Assembly (NCBI RefSeq): GCF_018619335.1
Contig: NZ_JAHHDX010000105.1
Coordinates: 1-64,000 of the forward strand
Reading direction: 5' to 3'
From: Alteromonas sp. ALT199
GTDB lineage: Bacteria > Pseudomonadota > Gammaproteobacteria > Enterobacterales > Alteromonadaceae
DNA: 64,000 nucleotides
The position numbers were made by a program, and so were the translations under genes. The notes under the pieces are model-generated. The model ran no database searches. It was not told where the DNA came from and was given only the letters and a program-made list of their open reading frames with translations. Positions 27,744 through 37,553 of the stretch are shown here, piece after piece (positions within the stretch are counted from its first letter, which is position 1; every line of letters starts with the position of its first letter).

Positions 27744-30029
27744 TTATGACAAATCTTCTGGTGTTTCATCCTTGCTTGACTGCACAACTTCAACGGTATC
27801 AACTCGTTGGAGCCCGCGCGGCAATTTATTCCCTCTTCGTCCCCTTTCGCCCTGATAATGCGTTAGATCTTCAGCAGTCAGTGTCATATTACGTTTCCCC
27901 GCGCCAACCTTGATGGCGGCGCCATCTGGCACAACCGCAAGTACTTTCACAAACTCTTCACGGGACTGTGATTTCGCTGAAGGAATATTGATGAGCTTGT
28001 TTCCCTTCCCTTTGCCTAAACTTGGCAAGTCGCGAAGCGGAAACATGAGCATGCGCCCTTCGTTTGAAATGCTTAAGCACCAGTCAGAATCTGGGCTTGT
28101 AACAGGCGTGGGCTTCATTACCTTTGCCGCAGTAGGTAATGATAAATATGCTTTGCCCGCCTTATTTTTGCTTACCATGTCTTTAAACGTGCCTACAAAG
28201 CCATAGCCCGCATCAGAGCCTACCAAGAACTTACTTTCATCTTGCGCCATAATGACGTGCTGGAATGATTCTCCACCAACAATACTAAAACGCCCGGTCA
28301 GGGGTTCGCCCTGACTTCGTGCAGAAGGAAGCCCGTGAGCGTCGCAAGAGAAGGTCCGCCCTGAACTATCCATAAATACGGCTGGTTGATTACTTTTGCC
28401 TTCGGCGCTAGACAAGTAAGCATCTCCTGCTTTATAGCTTAAGCCCTCAGCATCAATATCGTGACCTTTTGCACAGCGTGCCCAGCCTTTTTCTGACAGA
28501 ACTACTGTCACAGATTCAGCAGGTACTAGTTCTTTTTCAGACAGAGCTTTGGCTTCACCACGCTCTACGATAGGCGAGCGTCTGTCGTCGCCATATTTTT
28601 CAGCATCAGCAAGAATTTCTTTTTTGATTAGGGTTTTAAGGCGGCGGTCTGAACCTAATAGTTGCTGTAGCTTGTCGCGTTCTGCGGCAAGCTCATCCTG
28701 CTCACCTTTAATTTTCATTTCTTCTAATTTAGCTAAGTGACGAAGCTTCAGTTCAAGAATGGCTTCGGCTTGCTTATCACTTAACCCAAAACGCGCCATA
28801 AGCTCTGGCTTAGGTTTGTCATAGGTACGAATGATCTCGATAACTTCATCGATGTTCAAAAACGCAATTAACAAGCCTTCTAAAATATGCAGGCGTGCTA
28901 GTACTTTATCTAAACGATACTGTAACCGACGCGTTACTGTGTCTTTTCGATACTGTAACCATTCAGACAATATGGTGCGCAAGTCTTTAACCTGTGGACG
29001 ACCGTCTAGGCCTATCATGTTCAGGTTGACCCGATAATTTTTCTCAAGATCAGTCGTTGCAAACAAATGCTGCATTAATTGGGTAACATCAATGCGATTT
29101 GAACGCGGAGTGATAACCAAACGAGTTGGATTTTCATGATCCGATTCATCACGAAGATCGCTTACCATTGGTAGCTTCTTCGCCTGCATTTGCGCGGCAA
29201 TTTGCTCTAAAATCTTTGCACCAGACGCTTGATGAGGTAATGCAGTAATGACAACATCACCGTTTTCCTCACCATACACTGCACGCATTTTTATTGAGCC
29301 ACGCCCGGTCTCATAGAGCTTTTGAATATCGACCTTTGGCGTAATAATTTCAGCTTCAGTTGGATAGTCTGGTCCGTTTACATGCTCTAGAACGTCACTA
29401 AGCTCAGCTTTGCTGTTGTCGAGCAACATGGCACATGCGTTGGCTAATTCACGAACATTGTGAGGTGGGATGTCGGTGGCCATACCTACTGCGATACCAG
29501 TCACCCCATTAAGTAAAATGTGAGGTAAGCGCGCAGGTAGATTACTAGGCTCTTCTAACGTACCGTCAAAATTGGGGACCCAATCTACAGTGCCTTGACC
29601 AAGTTCATTCAGCAGCACCTCTGAAAAGCGCGAGAGCTTAGCCTCGGTATACCGCATGGCGGCAAACGATTTGGGATCATCCGGCGCTCCCCAGTTTCCC
29701 TGCCCGTCAACCAAAGGGTAACGGTAAGAAAAAGGCTGCGCCATAAGCACCATAGCTTCATAACAGGCGGAGTCACCATGAGGGTGAAACTTACCTAATA
29801 CATCACCTACAGTTCTTGCGGATTTTTTATACTTTGCGTTTGCGCTCAAGCCTAAATCTGACATTGCATAAATAATGCGTCGCTGTACCGGCTTTAAACC
29901 ATCGGAAATATGTGGCAGGGCACGGTCCATGATGACGTACATGGAATAGTTTAGATAAGCGTCTTCGGTGAAACGTCGAAGAGGAAGTTGCTCTACCCCA
30001 TCGCGATTAATGATGATCTCGTCACTCAT
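27744..30029 (-). CDS. parC: DNA topoisomerase IV subunit A
   Basis: The breakage-reunion subunit of topoisomerase IV, which decatenates daughter chromosomes. At 761 aa it is close to E. coli ParC (752 aa). The catalytic Tyr is Tyr127 in [11 protein letters not shown]. The quinolone-determining region reads [16 protein letters not shown], with the wild-type Ser87 and Glu91 equivalents, so no classical resistance substitution is seen. A C-terminal beta-pinwheel follows. parE is not adjacent within the window. The ATG at 30029 lacks a clear ribosome site. It lies 63 bases upstream of the H-NOX start on the same strand. Confidence 0.96.
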   Translation of the reverse strand: MSDEIIINRDGVEQLPLRRFTEDAYLNYSMYVIMDRALPHISDGLKPVQRRIIYAMSDLGLSANAKYKKSARTVGDVLGKFHPHGDSACYEAMVLMAQPFSYRYPLVDGQGNWGAPDDPKSFAAMRYTEAKLSRFSEVLLNELGQGTVDWVPNFDGTLEEPSNLPARLPHILLNGVTGIAVGMATDIPPHNVRELANACAMLLDNSKAELSDVLEHVNGPDYPTEAEIITPKVDIQKLYETGRGSIKMRAVYGEENGDVVITALPHQASGAKILEQIAAQMQAKKLPMVSDLRDESDHENPTRLVITPRSNRIDVTQLMQHLFATTDLEKNYRVNLNMIGLDGRPQVKDLRTILSEWLQYRKDTVTRRLQYRLDKVLARLHILEGLLIAFLNIDEVIEIIRTYDKPKPELMARFGLSDKQAEAILELKLRHLAKLEEMKIKGEQDELAAERDKLQQLLGSDRRLKTLIKKEILADAEKYGDDRRSPIVERGEAKALSEKELVPAESVTVVLSEKGWARCAKGHDIDAEGLSYKAGDAYLSSAEGKSNQPAVFMDSSGRTFSCDAHGLPSARSQGEPLTGRFSIVGGESFQHVIMAQDESKFLVGSDAGYGFVGTFKDMVSKNKAGKAYLSLPTAAKVMKPTPVTSPDSDWCLSISNEGRMLMFPLRDLPSLGKGKGNKLINIPSAKSQSREEFVKVLAVVPDGAAIKVGAGKRNMTLTAEDLTHYQGERGRRGNKLPRGLQRVDTVEVVQSSKDETPEDLS

Positions 30030-30387
30030 GATAGTTTTTTCGTTTTGTTATTAATACCAATGCGCTCGTGATAGCAAGGCCGCAGTTAGTTATATTGACG
30101 CGCACTACTTGTTGAATGCACGCGAGCGATAAGACTATTGTGGGGTAAACCGCATTTGTGTGCAATCCTTGAAAACAATTGTCAGCACTTTTGATTATAT
30201 TAAGGCCCAGATGACCTTGGCTGTCCATCAAAGAGCGACCCTGCTATAGCCTTATAAGGTGTGAAGCGTTTCTTTTGTCATTCTGTAAATAGAGTGTTTA
30301 AATAGAGTAGGGCGAATTTTACCTTTTTATGTTCACCCTCAATATAATAAAACCCTTATTTAAACGGTAATTAAAGTACAGATTAAT
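30030..30387. other. Divergent intergenic region between parC and the BarA-like kinase
   Basis: About 360 bases without a convincing gene. A 69-codon open frame on the minus strand lacks any recognisable protein features and is not called. The region must hold the parC promoter (leftward) and the kinase promoter (rightward); no strong dyad was seen. Confidence 0.45.
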
Positions 30388-32796
30388 ATGGCAATCTTTC
30401 GCGTATTCTCTTTCCTGTTTGTTCTGTTCGGTAGCTTCTTGCCCACCCATGCCCATGCGCAACATATTGAGCAGCTTTTCGAAGAACAAAAAACGCTAGA
30501 TTTATCAGACTCTTTGTACTTTTTATTAGAAACCGATTACCAACTTACCATTGGTGATGTATCAAGACGGCGTAATGATTTTCTTATGCACCCTCATAGT
30601 AACCCGAACTTTGGGTTTCGCAATAATGGGATGTGGTTGTTAACGTCAGTAACCAATGTTTCAAACAATAAAAACTGGGTGTTTTCAATAAATTTTAGCC
30701 AGCTAGATAGCGTTGACTTCTACTTGGTACAAAATGGCAAGGTTATTAGTCAAAGCCATCAAGGCAAGGCGCAGAAAGAACAACGTTTTCGTGTACCTTC
30801 CTTTCGCGTTGAACTCCCTAACAGCGACCCCGTTGATCTTTTCATCCGTATTGAAAGTCACTCTTCCAGTCTAATTGCTCCCCTTCGAGTACAGGCAGAA
30901 CCTCTACATAGTACTTATTTCCAAATGGATAGTTTACTGTGGGGCTTTTTTTACGGCGGCTTACTCATACTTGCTATTTACAATTTGGCACTGTTTTTTG
31001 GTGTTAGAGAAAAGAGCCTGATTGCTTATGTAGGATATATATTAGCGGTAATTTTGTGGCAGTTTGTATGGGGCGGTCATACACATCTTTTATTCTCTCA
31101 GGGCATCCCCTCGTGGCTGGTTGGTCATTCGGAATTAATATTCGTCATTATTGGCATTAGTTCTGGCTTGTTTACCATGACGTTTTTAGAAACCGAAGAG
31201 CACTCGCCCACAGCCCACCCTATTATCAACTTACTATTGGTGTGCCAAGCATTAACTGGGCTGATGTGCTTTGTCGATCTTTTACCGTCCATATGGAAGA
31301 ATAACCTTGTATATGGCGTTGGACTGGTAGCGATATTAAGCTATATCTACGCAGGGTTTGAGGCCTTTCTCAATAGATTCAAACCTGCGCGCTATTTTAT
31401 CTTTGCTTGGAGCATGCTTGCCACCGGCGCTATTGTAGGGATGTTAAGCCTTATTGGTGTGCTGCCCTCAAACGATTTTACTACCTACTGTTTTCAAGTT
31501 GGCGTATTCCTTGAGGCTGGTTTCTTCTCTTTTGCGCTTATGGAAAAGAGCAGAAGTCAGCTTGAAAGTGATGTGGAACAGGCCACTAACGACTTACGCA
31601 ACAATGTTGAGCTTATTGAAGAGCAAAATGCACGCTTAGATATAGCACGTAAAGATGCTATTAAAGCCAGTAACGTGAAGTCTCAGTTCCTTGCGAATAT
31701 GAGCCATGAGATTCGAACGCCGCTTAATGCAATATTGGGCTTCAGCAAAGAACTCAACAACGCGCCGTTGCCTACAGACCAACAGGAACAGGTACGAATA
31801 GTCAATACTGCAGCTGAGAACCTGCTCACTATAGTGAACGACGTACTAGACTTTTCAAAGATTGAAGCAGGCAAACTTCAGATAAACAACCAACCGTTTT
31901 CACCGAATAAATTGCTCGAAGAGATGGTCACTATCATGGCTAAATCTTCTCACAGCAAACGGCTCGAGTTTGTTTTTGACTTAAATCCCTTACCTGAAAA
32001 ACTTATCGGCGATGTATTCCGCATTAAGCAAGTGCTAAATAACTTACTCAGTAACGCGCTTAAGTTCACCTCAAGTGGAACCATTACATTCTCAGTAAGG
32101 GGGCGCTCGCTTCCTCACGGTATTCACGAGTTAAATATTACCGTTGAGGACACAGGAATTGGAATTAGTAGGCAAGACAGAAAAAAGCTTTTCAATGCTT
32201 TTTCACAGGTAGATGATGCACTTAATCGCAACTATCAAGGTACAGGGTTGGGACTTGTTATTAGCAGAGAGTTAGTTCGCCTCATGAACGGGGATCTTAC
32301 GCTTAAGAGTGTGCTCGGTCAGGGGTCTACATTTAACGTTTCCCTTCGTATGAATCAGCTAAGTCAGAAGTATTCTCTAGCAAGCAGTAATGATTGGAAC
32401 GGAAAAAGCGTTGTTATTTTCGATCCCATTCCAGCAACACGTCGCTCAAGCGCTAATATGTTGTCTATTTTAGGCGCGAATATTACCTCAGTGGAGTCCT
32501 TAGATTATTTGGCTACGCTAAGTGGTCAGTATGACTTCTTTATGGCAACGGTACCGGTAAGTAAAATGGGATTGCGTGATACTTACCTGAGCCAGTTTGT
32601 ACAATTCCCTGCCCAAAAGCGTATTCTTTGGTATTCCGGCCCCGAGCCGTTTGCTCAGTATCCTAGTTTATCGCAACATTTCCATTCACAGATACGTATG
32701 CCGATTACGTTGACCAAGTTAGACAGCTTGGTAAATCAACATGCAACGCCTGCGAAAAAGCTATGCATGAAAAGATTAGCAACCTGCCTAATGTGA
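30388..32796 (+). CDS. barA: BarA-like hybrid histidine kinase, N-terminal part (7TMR-DISM sensor)
   Basis: An 802-aa membrane kinase: signal peptide (cleavage near HAHAQ), periplasmic 7TMR-DISMED2-like domain (about 35-180), seven membrane helices (about 185-390), coiled coil, HisKA with phospho-acceptor His440 in NMSHEIRTPLN, and HATPase with LLSNALKF, EDTGIGI and YQGTGLGL. The last ~130 residues (from WNGKSVVIFDPIPATRR) form a degenerate receiver like that of E. coli BarA. The frame then ends, while the expected true receiver and Hpt domains continue in the -1 frame from 32763. E. coli BarA has all of these in one chain, with a HAMP-type sensor instead of 7TMR-DISM. So this is a split or frameshifted BarA-like kinase; the target would be the UvrY/GacA response regulator, not in the window. 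Confidence 0.85.
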   Translation: MAIFRVFSFLFVLFGSFLPTHAHAQHIEQLFEEQKTLDLSDSLYFLLETDYQLTIGDVSRRRNDFLMHPHSNPNFGFRNNGMWLLTSVTNVSNNKNWVFSINFSQLDSVDFYLVQNGKVISQSHQGKAQKEQRFRVPSFRVELPNSDPVDLFIRIESHSSSLIAPLRVQAEPLHSTYFQMDSLLWGFFYGGLLILAIYNLALFFGVREKSLIAYVGYILAVILWQFVWGGHTHLLFSQGIPSWLVGHSELIFVIIGISSGLFTMTFLETEEHSPTAHPIINLLLVCQALTGLMCFVDLLPSIWKNNLVYGVGLVAILSYIYAGFEAFLNRFKPARYFIFAWSMLATGAIVGMLSLIGVLPSNDFTTYCFQVGVFLEAGFFSFALMEKSRSQLESDVEQATNDLRNNVELIEEQNARLDIARKDAIKASNVKSQFLANMSHEIRTPLNAILGFSKELNNAPLPTDQQEQVRIVNTAAENLLTIVNDVLDFSKIEAGKLQINNQPFSPNKLLEEMVTIMAKSSHSKRLEFVFDLNPLPEKLIGDVFRIKQVLNNLLSNALKFTSSGTITFSVRGRSLPHGIHELNITVEDTGIGISRQDRKKLFNAFSQVDDALNRNYQGTGLGLVISRELVRLMNGDLTLKSVLGQGSTFNVSLRMNQLSQKYSLASSNDWNGKSVVIFDPIPATRRSSANMLSILGANITSVESLDYLATLSGQYDFFMATVPVSKMGLRDTYLSQFVQFPAQKRILWYSGPEPFAQYPSLSQHFHSQIRMPITLTKLDSLVNQHATPAKKLCMKRLATCLM

Positions 32797-33506
32797 AAAT
32801 ATTAGCTGTTGATGATATGGAAATGAACCTTAAGCTTCTGCATACTTGGCTCGACCAATCACCTGTAGAGCTCATCACCACTATCAGCGGGCAAGATGCG
32901 GTAAACCAGTGTCAGACACAAGAATTCGATCTAATTTTAATGGACGTTCAGATGCCGGGGATGGATGGAATTCAAGCCACCAGAGAGATTCGTAAGTCTC
33001 CCATAAACATGGGAACGCCTATCATCGCTGTCACCGCTCACGCTTTCAAAGAAGAGCAAGAGCGATTACTCGCTTCAGGCATGGACGACTACCTTCCAAA
33101 ACCCATTGAGGTAGAGCTATTAATTAACCTGATTAAGTTGTGGTGCCATAGTATTGAGCCAGGAGAAATTGAAATCCCCTCGGTTGATTGGCAGCTCGCT
33201 CTAAAACGAGCTAATCAAAATCAAGATACAGCTAAAGAAATGTTAGAAGGCTTTATAGAGCTGCTGCCAGAAACCATTCATACACTATCAACGCTTTTGG
33301 AAAAACAAAATTACAACGAGCTAAAAAACGAGGTACATAAGTTACATGGCGCGTGTTGTTATACAGGCCTACCACGCATGCAGCATCTGGCGCATGAAAC
33401 TGAAAGCGCTCTCAAACTCGGCCAACACAAACTTGTGAATGAGCACTTACCTGCACTTATTGCGGAAGCCGAGAAAGTGTTACGGGAGAGTAAACCCAGC
33501 GTATAA
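32763..33506 (+). CDS. barA: BarA-like receiver plus Hpt module, C-terminal part
   Basis: A 247-aa open frame overlapping the kinase frame by 34 bases in the -1 register. Residues 11-128 are a receiver domain with phospho-acceptor Asp61 (LILMDVQMPGMDG) and Lys in YLPKPIE. Residues 143-245 are an Hpt domain with the phospho-His in VHKLHGACCYTGLPRM (His192), closely resembling E. coli BarA. No good ribosome site precedes the ATG at 32763; a GTG at 32793 overlaps the upstream stop (GTGA) and could allow coupled re-initiation. One extra A in the AAAAA run at about 32755-32759, or a -1 ribosomal slip there, would fuse both frames into one ~1039-aa protein. Confidence 0.85.
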   Translation: MHEKISNLPNVKILAVDDMEMNLKLLHTWLDQSPVELITTISGQDAVNQCQTQEFDLILMDVQMPGMDGIQATREIRKSPINMGTPIIAVTAHAFKEEQERLLASGMDDYLPKPIEVELLINLIKLWCHSIEPGEIEIPSVDWQLALKRANQNQDTAKEMLEGFIELLPETIHTLSTLLEKQNYNELKNEVHKLHGACCYTGLPRMQHLAHETESALKLGQHKLVNEHLPALIAEAEKVLRESKPSV

Positions 33507-33535
33507 CGAATTATTGGCCGCGCATGTAGCACTGG

Positions 33536-34243
33536 TTATTGCGTGGCATTCTCCTCGTGAAAAGATTGCCGTGTTTGCTGGCACTCGGCAATTAACCTAG
33601 CAAATTCGCTGGCGTCCCTATCTAGCTCTGAACTTGCTATAAAAATATCAAAACCGAGCCGTTTTCGTAGCTCTACCATGCGGTGAGCTAACATGGCTTT
33701 TATTCCTTTAATAATGGTACCGTCTTCCATAACATATTGCTTATCATCGAACATTGATTGCTCGTAGCAGCTTCCCGACGCGCAGCCTTCATCTGTATTT
33801 TGCATTAGCAGAGGTCGCTGCTCCATCAGTAAATGTGTAGCAAGCCTAGGTGATATGGTATTTAAAAAGTCAGTGTAACTTTTAATTTTAAAACCTATGG
33901 TTTCTAGGGGAACGTGTTCTAAACCATGGCGCACACGTGGGCAATCTGCACGCTGTAAGTTGTCCCAATGAATTCGCCAGCTGCCAAGACGATGGCGATA
34001 GGTAATATAGTCTTTTGCTATTTCCAAGCTGTAGTCTGGCTCGCGTACTTTAAAATAACCAACTAACAAACATACCAGTGCAGCGCTTGTTAGGAATATA
34101 CCTGCTAAAAACAACCAATCTGGTAAAAAAGCCAGCCACAAGGCTGCGACAAATAGCCCGACACAGCCCAATACTAGGCTAGTAATGCCATTGCTTTTCG
34201 ACGCTGCTCGGATAAAGATAGATTCAACACTAGTGCCAGACAT
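33536..34243 (-). CDS. DUF2982 family membrane protein
   Basis: A 235-aa protein with two closely spaced membrane helices (about residues 19-62) and a cytoplasmic C-terminal domain containing DYITYRHRLGSWRIHWDNLQ. This matches what I recall of DUF2982, a gammaproteobacterial family of unknown function. A Cys-containing segment (EGCASGSCYEQ) may bind metal. The ATG overlaps the stop of a 40-codon upstream ORF in another frame, suggesting coupling. It is convergent with the barA module. Confidence 0.65.
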   Translation of the reverse strand: MSGTSVESIFIRAASKSNGITSLVLGCVGLFVAALWLAFLPDWLFLAGIFLTSAALVCLLVGYFKVREPDYSLEIAKDYITYRHRLGSWRIHWDNLQRADCPRVRHGLEHVPLETIGFKIKSYTDFLNTISPRLATHLLMEQRPLLMQNTDEGCASGSCYEQSMFDDKQYVMEDGTIIKGIKAMLAHRMVELRKRLGFDIFIASSELDRDASEFARLIAECQQTRQSFHEENATQ

Positions 34244-34352
34244 ACAAGTACACCACCAACATGATTACGGCCCAAACGATATAAAGTCTAACGCGTTTAC
34301 ATTTTACGCAGTCAGTTTGCCACCAGCGTAATATTGGATTTGATTTTCGCAT
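34230..34352 (-). CDS. Possible 40-aa membrane peptide upstream of the DUF2982 gene
   Basis: ATG at 34352 with AAGAGGGG about 10 bases upstream opens a 40-codon frame that ends inside the first codons of the DUF2982 gene. The peptide begins MRKSNPILRWWQTDCVKCKR and continues as one hydrophobic helix (about residues 23-38) ending in VWH. A CxxC pair (Cys15, Cys18) sits just before the helix. It could be a leader peptide that couples translation of the membrane protein gene, or a real micro-protein. It is unrecognised and could be chance. Confidence 0.42.
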   Translation of the reverse strand: MRKSNPILRWWQTDCVKCKRVRLYIVWAVIMLVVYLYVWH

Positions 34353-34406
34353 ACGCTGATAACCCCTCTTATACGCTCATTAGAAAGGGATAGTTTAACC
34401 GTAAAA

Positions 34407-37400
34407 TTAAGCTAATGTGTGGTTTCTGTAACGATATCGTTGAAATGTCGCCACTATAGTTGGGGTGAATACTAAAGACAAGATAACCGAGAAACCTACA
34501 CCACCTGCAAGCACAACAGCCAGTGGCGGCCAGAAACTCCCTTCACTGAATAATAGCAGCGGAATTAAACCACCTACCGTCGTAAACGTTGTCGAAAGTA
34601 TATGACGGCTACAGCTCATGGTTTCTTCAACAATAGCCTTGGTATCACCTTGTTTTGCTTTTGGATTAGCATTGATTGCGGCAATGACCACTATCGAGCC
34701 GTTAATCGCAACACCGATAAGTCCTGCACAACCAAGCAATGGATTAAACCCTACTGGCAAACCAGAAATCCATAAACTAAACATTCCTAGCCCTACCGAG
34801 AGTATGGCGACAAGAGCAATTACGCCTGCCATACGCAGGCTTGTAAACGTTAGAATCAATGTTGTTATCATCAGTACCAATAAAACAGGGGCATAAGTGG
34901 CAAGCTTACCTAATGCTTGCTGCTGTTCATCAGCATCGCCAGCCAAATGGATCCTATAGCCCTCCGGCAACACTAATCGGCTTTCAAGCAAATCTCTTAA
35001 CTGGTTACTGGCATCAATCGGAGGAACCCCAGGAAGTAAAAATGCTTGTATACGGTTAAGCCTTTCTCCGTCCACACGAGTAATGCTGCTGGTTGCAGGC
35101 TGTAGCGTTAAATTGGTTACTGCAGCCAGTGGTGACCACGAAATAGCATTATCACCAGCTACAGGAATAGGCATTGCATCGACACCCGTTACATTTTGTC
35201 TGTACGCTTCTTCCAGTCTTACTCTAACCGGAATTTCTTCAGTACTTTCCAGTACCGAGCCACCCGTAATACCCGAGAAGTTAATCTGCATTTGATTGGC
35301 AAGCTCAAAAAGCGTTAAGCCGAGGTAGGATAGGCTATCGCTGTCTGCATTTATTTTAAGCTCGGGCTCGCCCATAGAAATACTAGTGATGGACTGAGAT
35401 ATGCCGTCAACTTGTGACATCAACATACGTACCTTGTCGCCCAAGTCGTTCAGTACATTAAGATCCGGCCCGAAGATTTCTACCTCGACTGGCGCGGCAA
35501 TAGGCGGGCCTTGCCCGAAAGCTCGCACTACAATTTGTACCTCTGGGTATTCGTTATCGAGCGAATGCTGCAACTTACCTACCAGCGCTGCGGCGTCTTC
35601 TACCGTTTGGGTCGACACGACGGCATTCGCAAAGTAAGGCATGTTGTCACGGGTCATCATCTGGTTGTAGTACACCGACGGCGCAGAGCCTCCCACCAAC
35701 CAACTAACTTGCTTCACGCCTTGCGCGCTGCGAATAGCAGCATCAATTTTTTTTACGTAGTTAGTGGTGTTATCAATACTGCTACCCTCTTTCGTCCACA
35801 GATAAACTTCAAACTGATCTCTATCTGCACTTGGAAAAAACACGCTAGCGAGAGTTGAAGAGAGCACAAAGCCCGACAAGCACAGCAAGGCCACAACCGG
35901 TAGCACTAGAATGGGTTGTTTTATCCAGCGCCCCAACTGCTTCTTGAAGGCTAAACTCAACTGCGGCGCTTGAAGCCCTACCTTCCACCACGTATTAGAT
36001 ACGGTTTCGCCTTGCGAAGCATTGTCGTGCTTTGGTAAAAATCGTGCGGCTAGTGCGGCGATAATAGTCAGTGAAATAAACAGAGAGCCAATGAGCGCCA
36101 TGACCACGCTTATCGCTATTGGTCCTACAAAATCACCTATATTTCCATCAAGAAGAAAGATAGGCATAAAGCCGAGAATGGTAGTAAGTGTTGAAGCTAA
36201 AAGTGGCGCAAATAAGTGAGAAACACTTTTTGCCATGGCGCCCACCCGCGTTAGGTTAGGGTCTTGTAAGTTAATGCGTATTTCGTCGGTAATTACAATG
36301 GCGTTATCAATCAGCAGGCCAATGGCGATGATCATGCCAAAAATTGACATTTGGTGTATTTGCTCATTGTAAAAACTTAACGAAAACAGAGCAAAAGCAG
36401 CGCACAATGGAAGTGCTAAGCCAACAATCCACGCTGCGCGAAACCCCATGAAAAGTAGAATGACCATCATAACAACGGCACACCCCATCAACAAATTCAT
36501 CGATAAGTCGGCAAGGCGAGTAGCGGTGTATTCGTTTTGCTCAAATGCCACAGTAGCGGTTAGGGTTCCGCTGAAATCTTTATTAAATTGCTCTACCACT
36601 GCTAAAGCACTTTCGGTCCACACGTCAGAGCGCAGTGAAGGCTGCATGCGGGCTGCTACAAAAATGGACTCTTCACCATTTAAAAGGGCTATCTCGCCCC
36701 GAGGTGTAGTGTAGCTGCGCTCAATCGAGGCGACATCTTCTACTCGCAAATAGCGCCCTTGCTCATTGACAAGGGGAATTGAGGCTATCATGTTTACACC
36801 ATTTAAGCCCTCCCCCACTGTAAAACGTAAGTTACTTTGTTCGGTGTTCAACATACCAGCTGGCAGTTTGGGGTCAGCACGACTAATTCCATTACTGACT
36901 TGCTGTAGTGTTAGACCGGTAGCGGCAAGTTTTATAGGGTCTATGTTTACACTAATTTCTTCCTGCGGTGCGCCATATACACGCACTAACTCAGTGCCGT
37001 TAACATTGCGAAGACGGTCGGTAAGTTCTTGGGCTAATCGTGCAGTAAGCGTAATAGGAGTATTTTCAAAATGATCGGCACGAACAGAAAGCAACAAGGT
37101 AAAAGCAGTTGCACCGCGTTTTTCGTCAAATATTGGTGCCATAGCGCCTTCTGGGAATGACTCAGCGGCAGCACCTATTGCATCGCGAATTTCACTAAAC
37201 AGCTGTTCATTACTGGTGTTATCAATCCAGTCCTGCGTCTCAATCAAAATAATAGAAATACCAGCGCGAGAAGTCGATTTCACTTCCTTAATTTCAAATA
37301 TTTCTCGCAACCTGTCTTCAAGTACGTCACTGACTAGTGCTTCAACGCGCTCGGCAGATGCACCAGGATACTGGGTAATGATCAGTGCGTTTCGTGTGTC

Positions 37401-37553
37401 AATTCGAGGGTCTTCTATTCGCGGCAATGAGCCTAAAGCTGATAACCCCGCAGTAATCAAAATCAACAAACTTAAAACCAGCAAATGACCGCGTCGATAA
37501 AAGAGGGTGTACCACGGGTAGGATTTATCGGTGTCGAAATTGAATGACTTCAT
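34407..37553 (-). CDS. RND family efflux permease with atypical proton-relay residues
   Basis: A 1048-aa inner-membrane pump of the AcrB/HAE-like RND class with the expected twelve membrane helices and two large periplasmic loops. It forms an operon with its adaptor; the pump ATG overlaps the adaptor stop (TAATG). In helix 4 the AcrB Asp407-Asp408 pair is Asp416-Asn417 (GLLIDNAIV). In helix 10 the AcrB Lys940 position is Ile950 (GVAINGSIV). The proton relay must therefore differ from AcrB. No outer-membrane channel gene is adjacent, so a TolC-type partner is presumably encoded elsewhere. Substrates cannot be told from sequence. A divergent TetR regulator lies upstream of the adaptor. Confidence 0.9.
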   Translation of the reverse strand: MKSFNFDTDKSYPWYTLFYRRGHLLVLSLLILITAGLSALGSLPRIEDPRIDTRNALIITQYPGASAERVEALVSDVLEDRLREIFEIKEVKSTSRAGISIILIETQDWIDNTSNEQLFSEIRDAIGAAAESFPEGAMAPIFDEKRGATAFTLLLSVRADHFENTPITLTARLAQELTDRLRNVNGTELVRVYGAPQEEISVNIDPIKLAATGLTLQQVSNGISRADPKLPAGMLNTEQSNLRFTVGEGLNGVNMIASIPLVNEQGRYLRVEDVASIERSYTTPRGEIALLNGEESIFVAARMQPSLRSDVWTESALAVVEQFNKDFSGTLTATVAFEQNEYTATRLADLSMNLLMGCAVVMMVILLFMGFRAAWIVGLALPLCAAFALFSLSFYNEQIHQMSIFGMIIAIGLLIDNAIVITDEIRINLQDPNLTRVGAMAKSVSHLFAPLLASTLTTILGFMPIFLLDGNIGDFVGPIAISVVMALIGSLFISLTIIAALAARFLPKHDNASQGETVSNTWWKVGLQAPQLSLAFKKQLGRWIKQPILVLPVVALLCLSGFVLSSTLASVFFPSADRDQFEVYLWTKEGSSIDNTTNYVKKIDAAIRSAQGVKQVSWLVGGSAPSVYYNQMMTRDNMPYFANAVVSTQTVEDAAALVGKLQHSLDNEYPEVQIVVRAFGQGPPIAAPVEVEIFGPDLNVLNDLGDKVRMLMSQVDGISQSITSISMGEPELKINADSDSLSYLGLTLFELANQMQINFSGITGGSVLESTEEIPVRVRLEEAYRQNVTGVDAMPIPVAGDNAISWSPLAAVTNLTLQPATSSITRVDGERLNRIQAFLLPGVPPIDASNQLRDLLESRLVLPEGYRIHLAGDADEQQQALGKLATYAPVLLVLMITTLILTFTSLRMAGVIALVAILSVGLGMFSLWISGLPVGFNPLLGCAGLIGVAINGSIVVIAAINANPKAKQGDTKAIVEETMSCSRHILSTTFTTVGGLIPLLLFSEGSFWPPLAVVLAGGVGFSVILSLVFTPTIVATFQRYRYRNHTLA

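Noticed and set aside
30022-30231. 69-codon minus-strand ORF overlapping the parC start
   Set aside because: No ribosome site or protein-like pattern; most likely parC promoter DNA.
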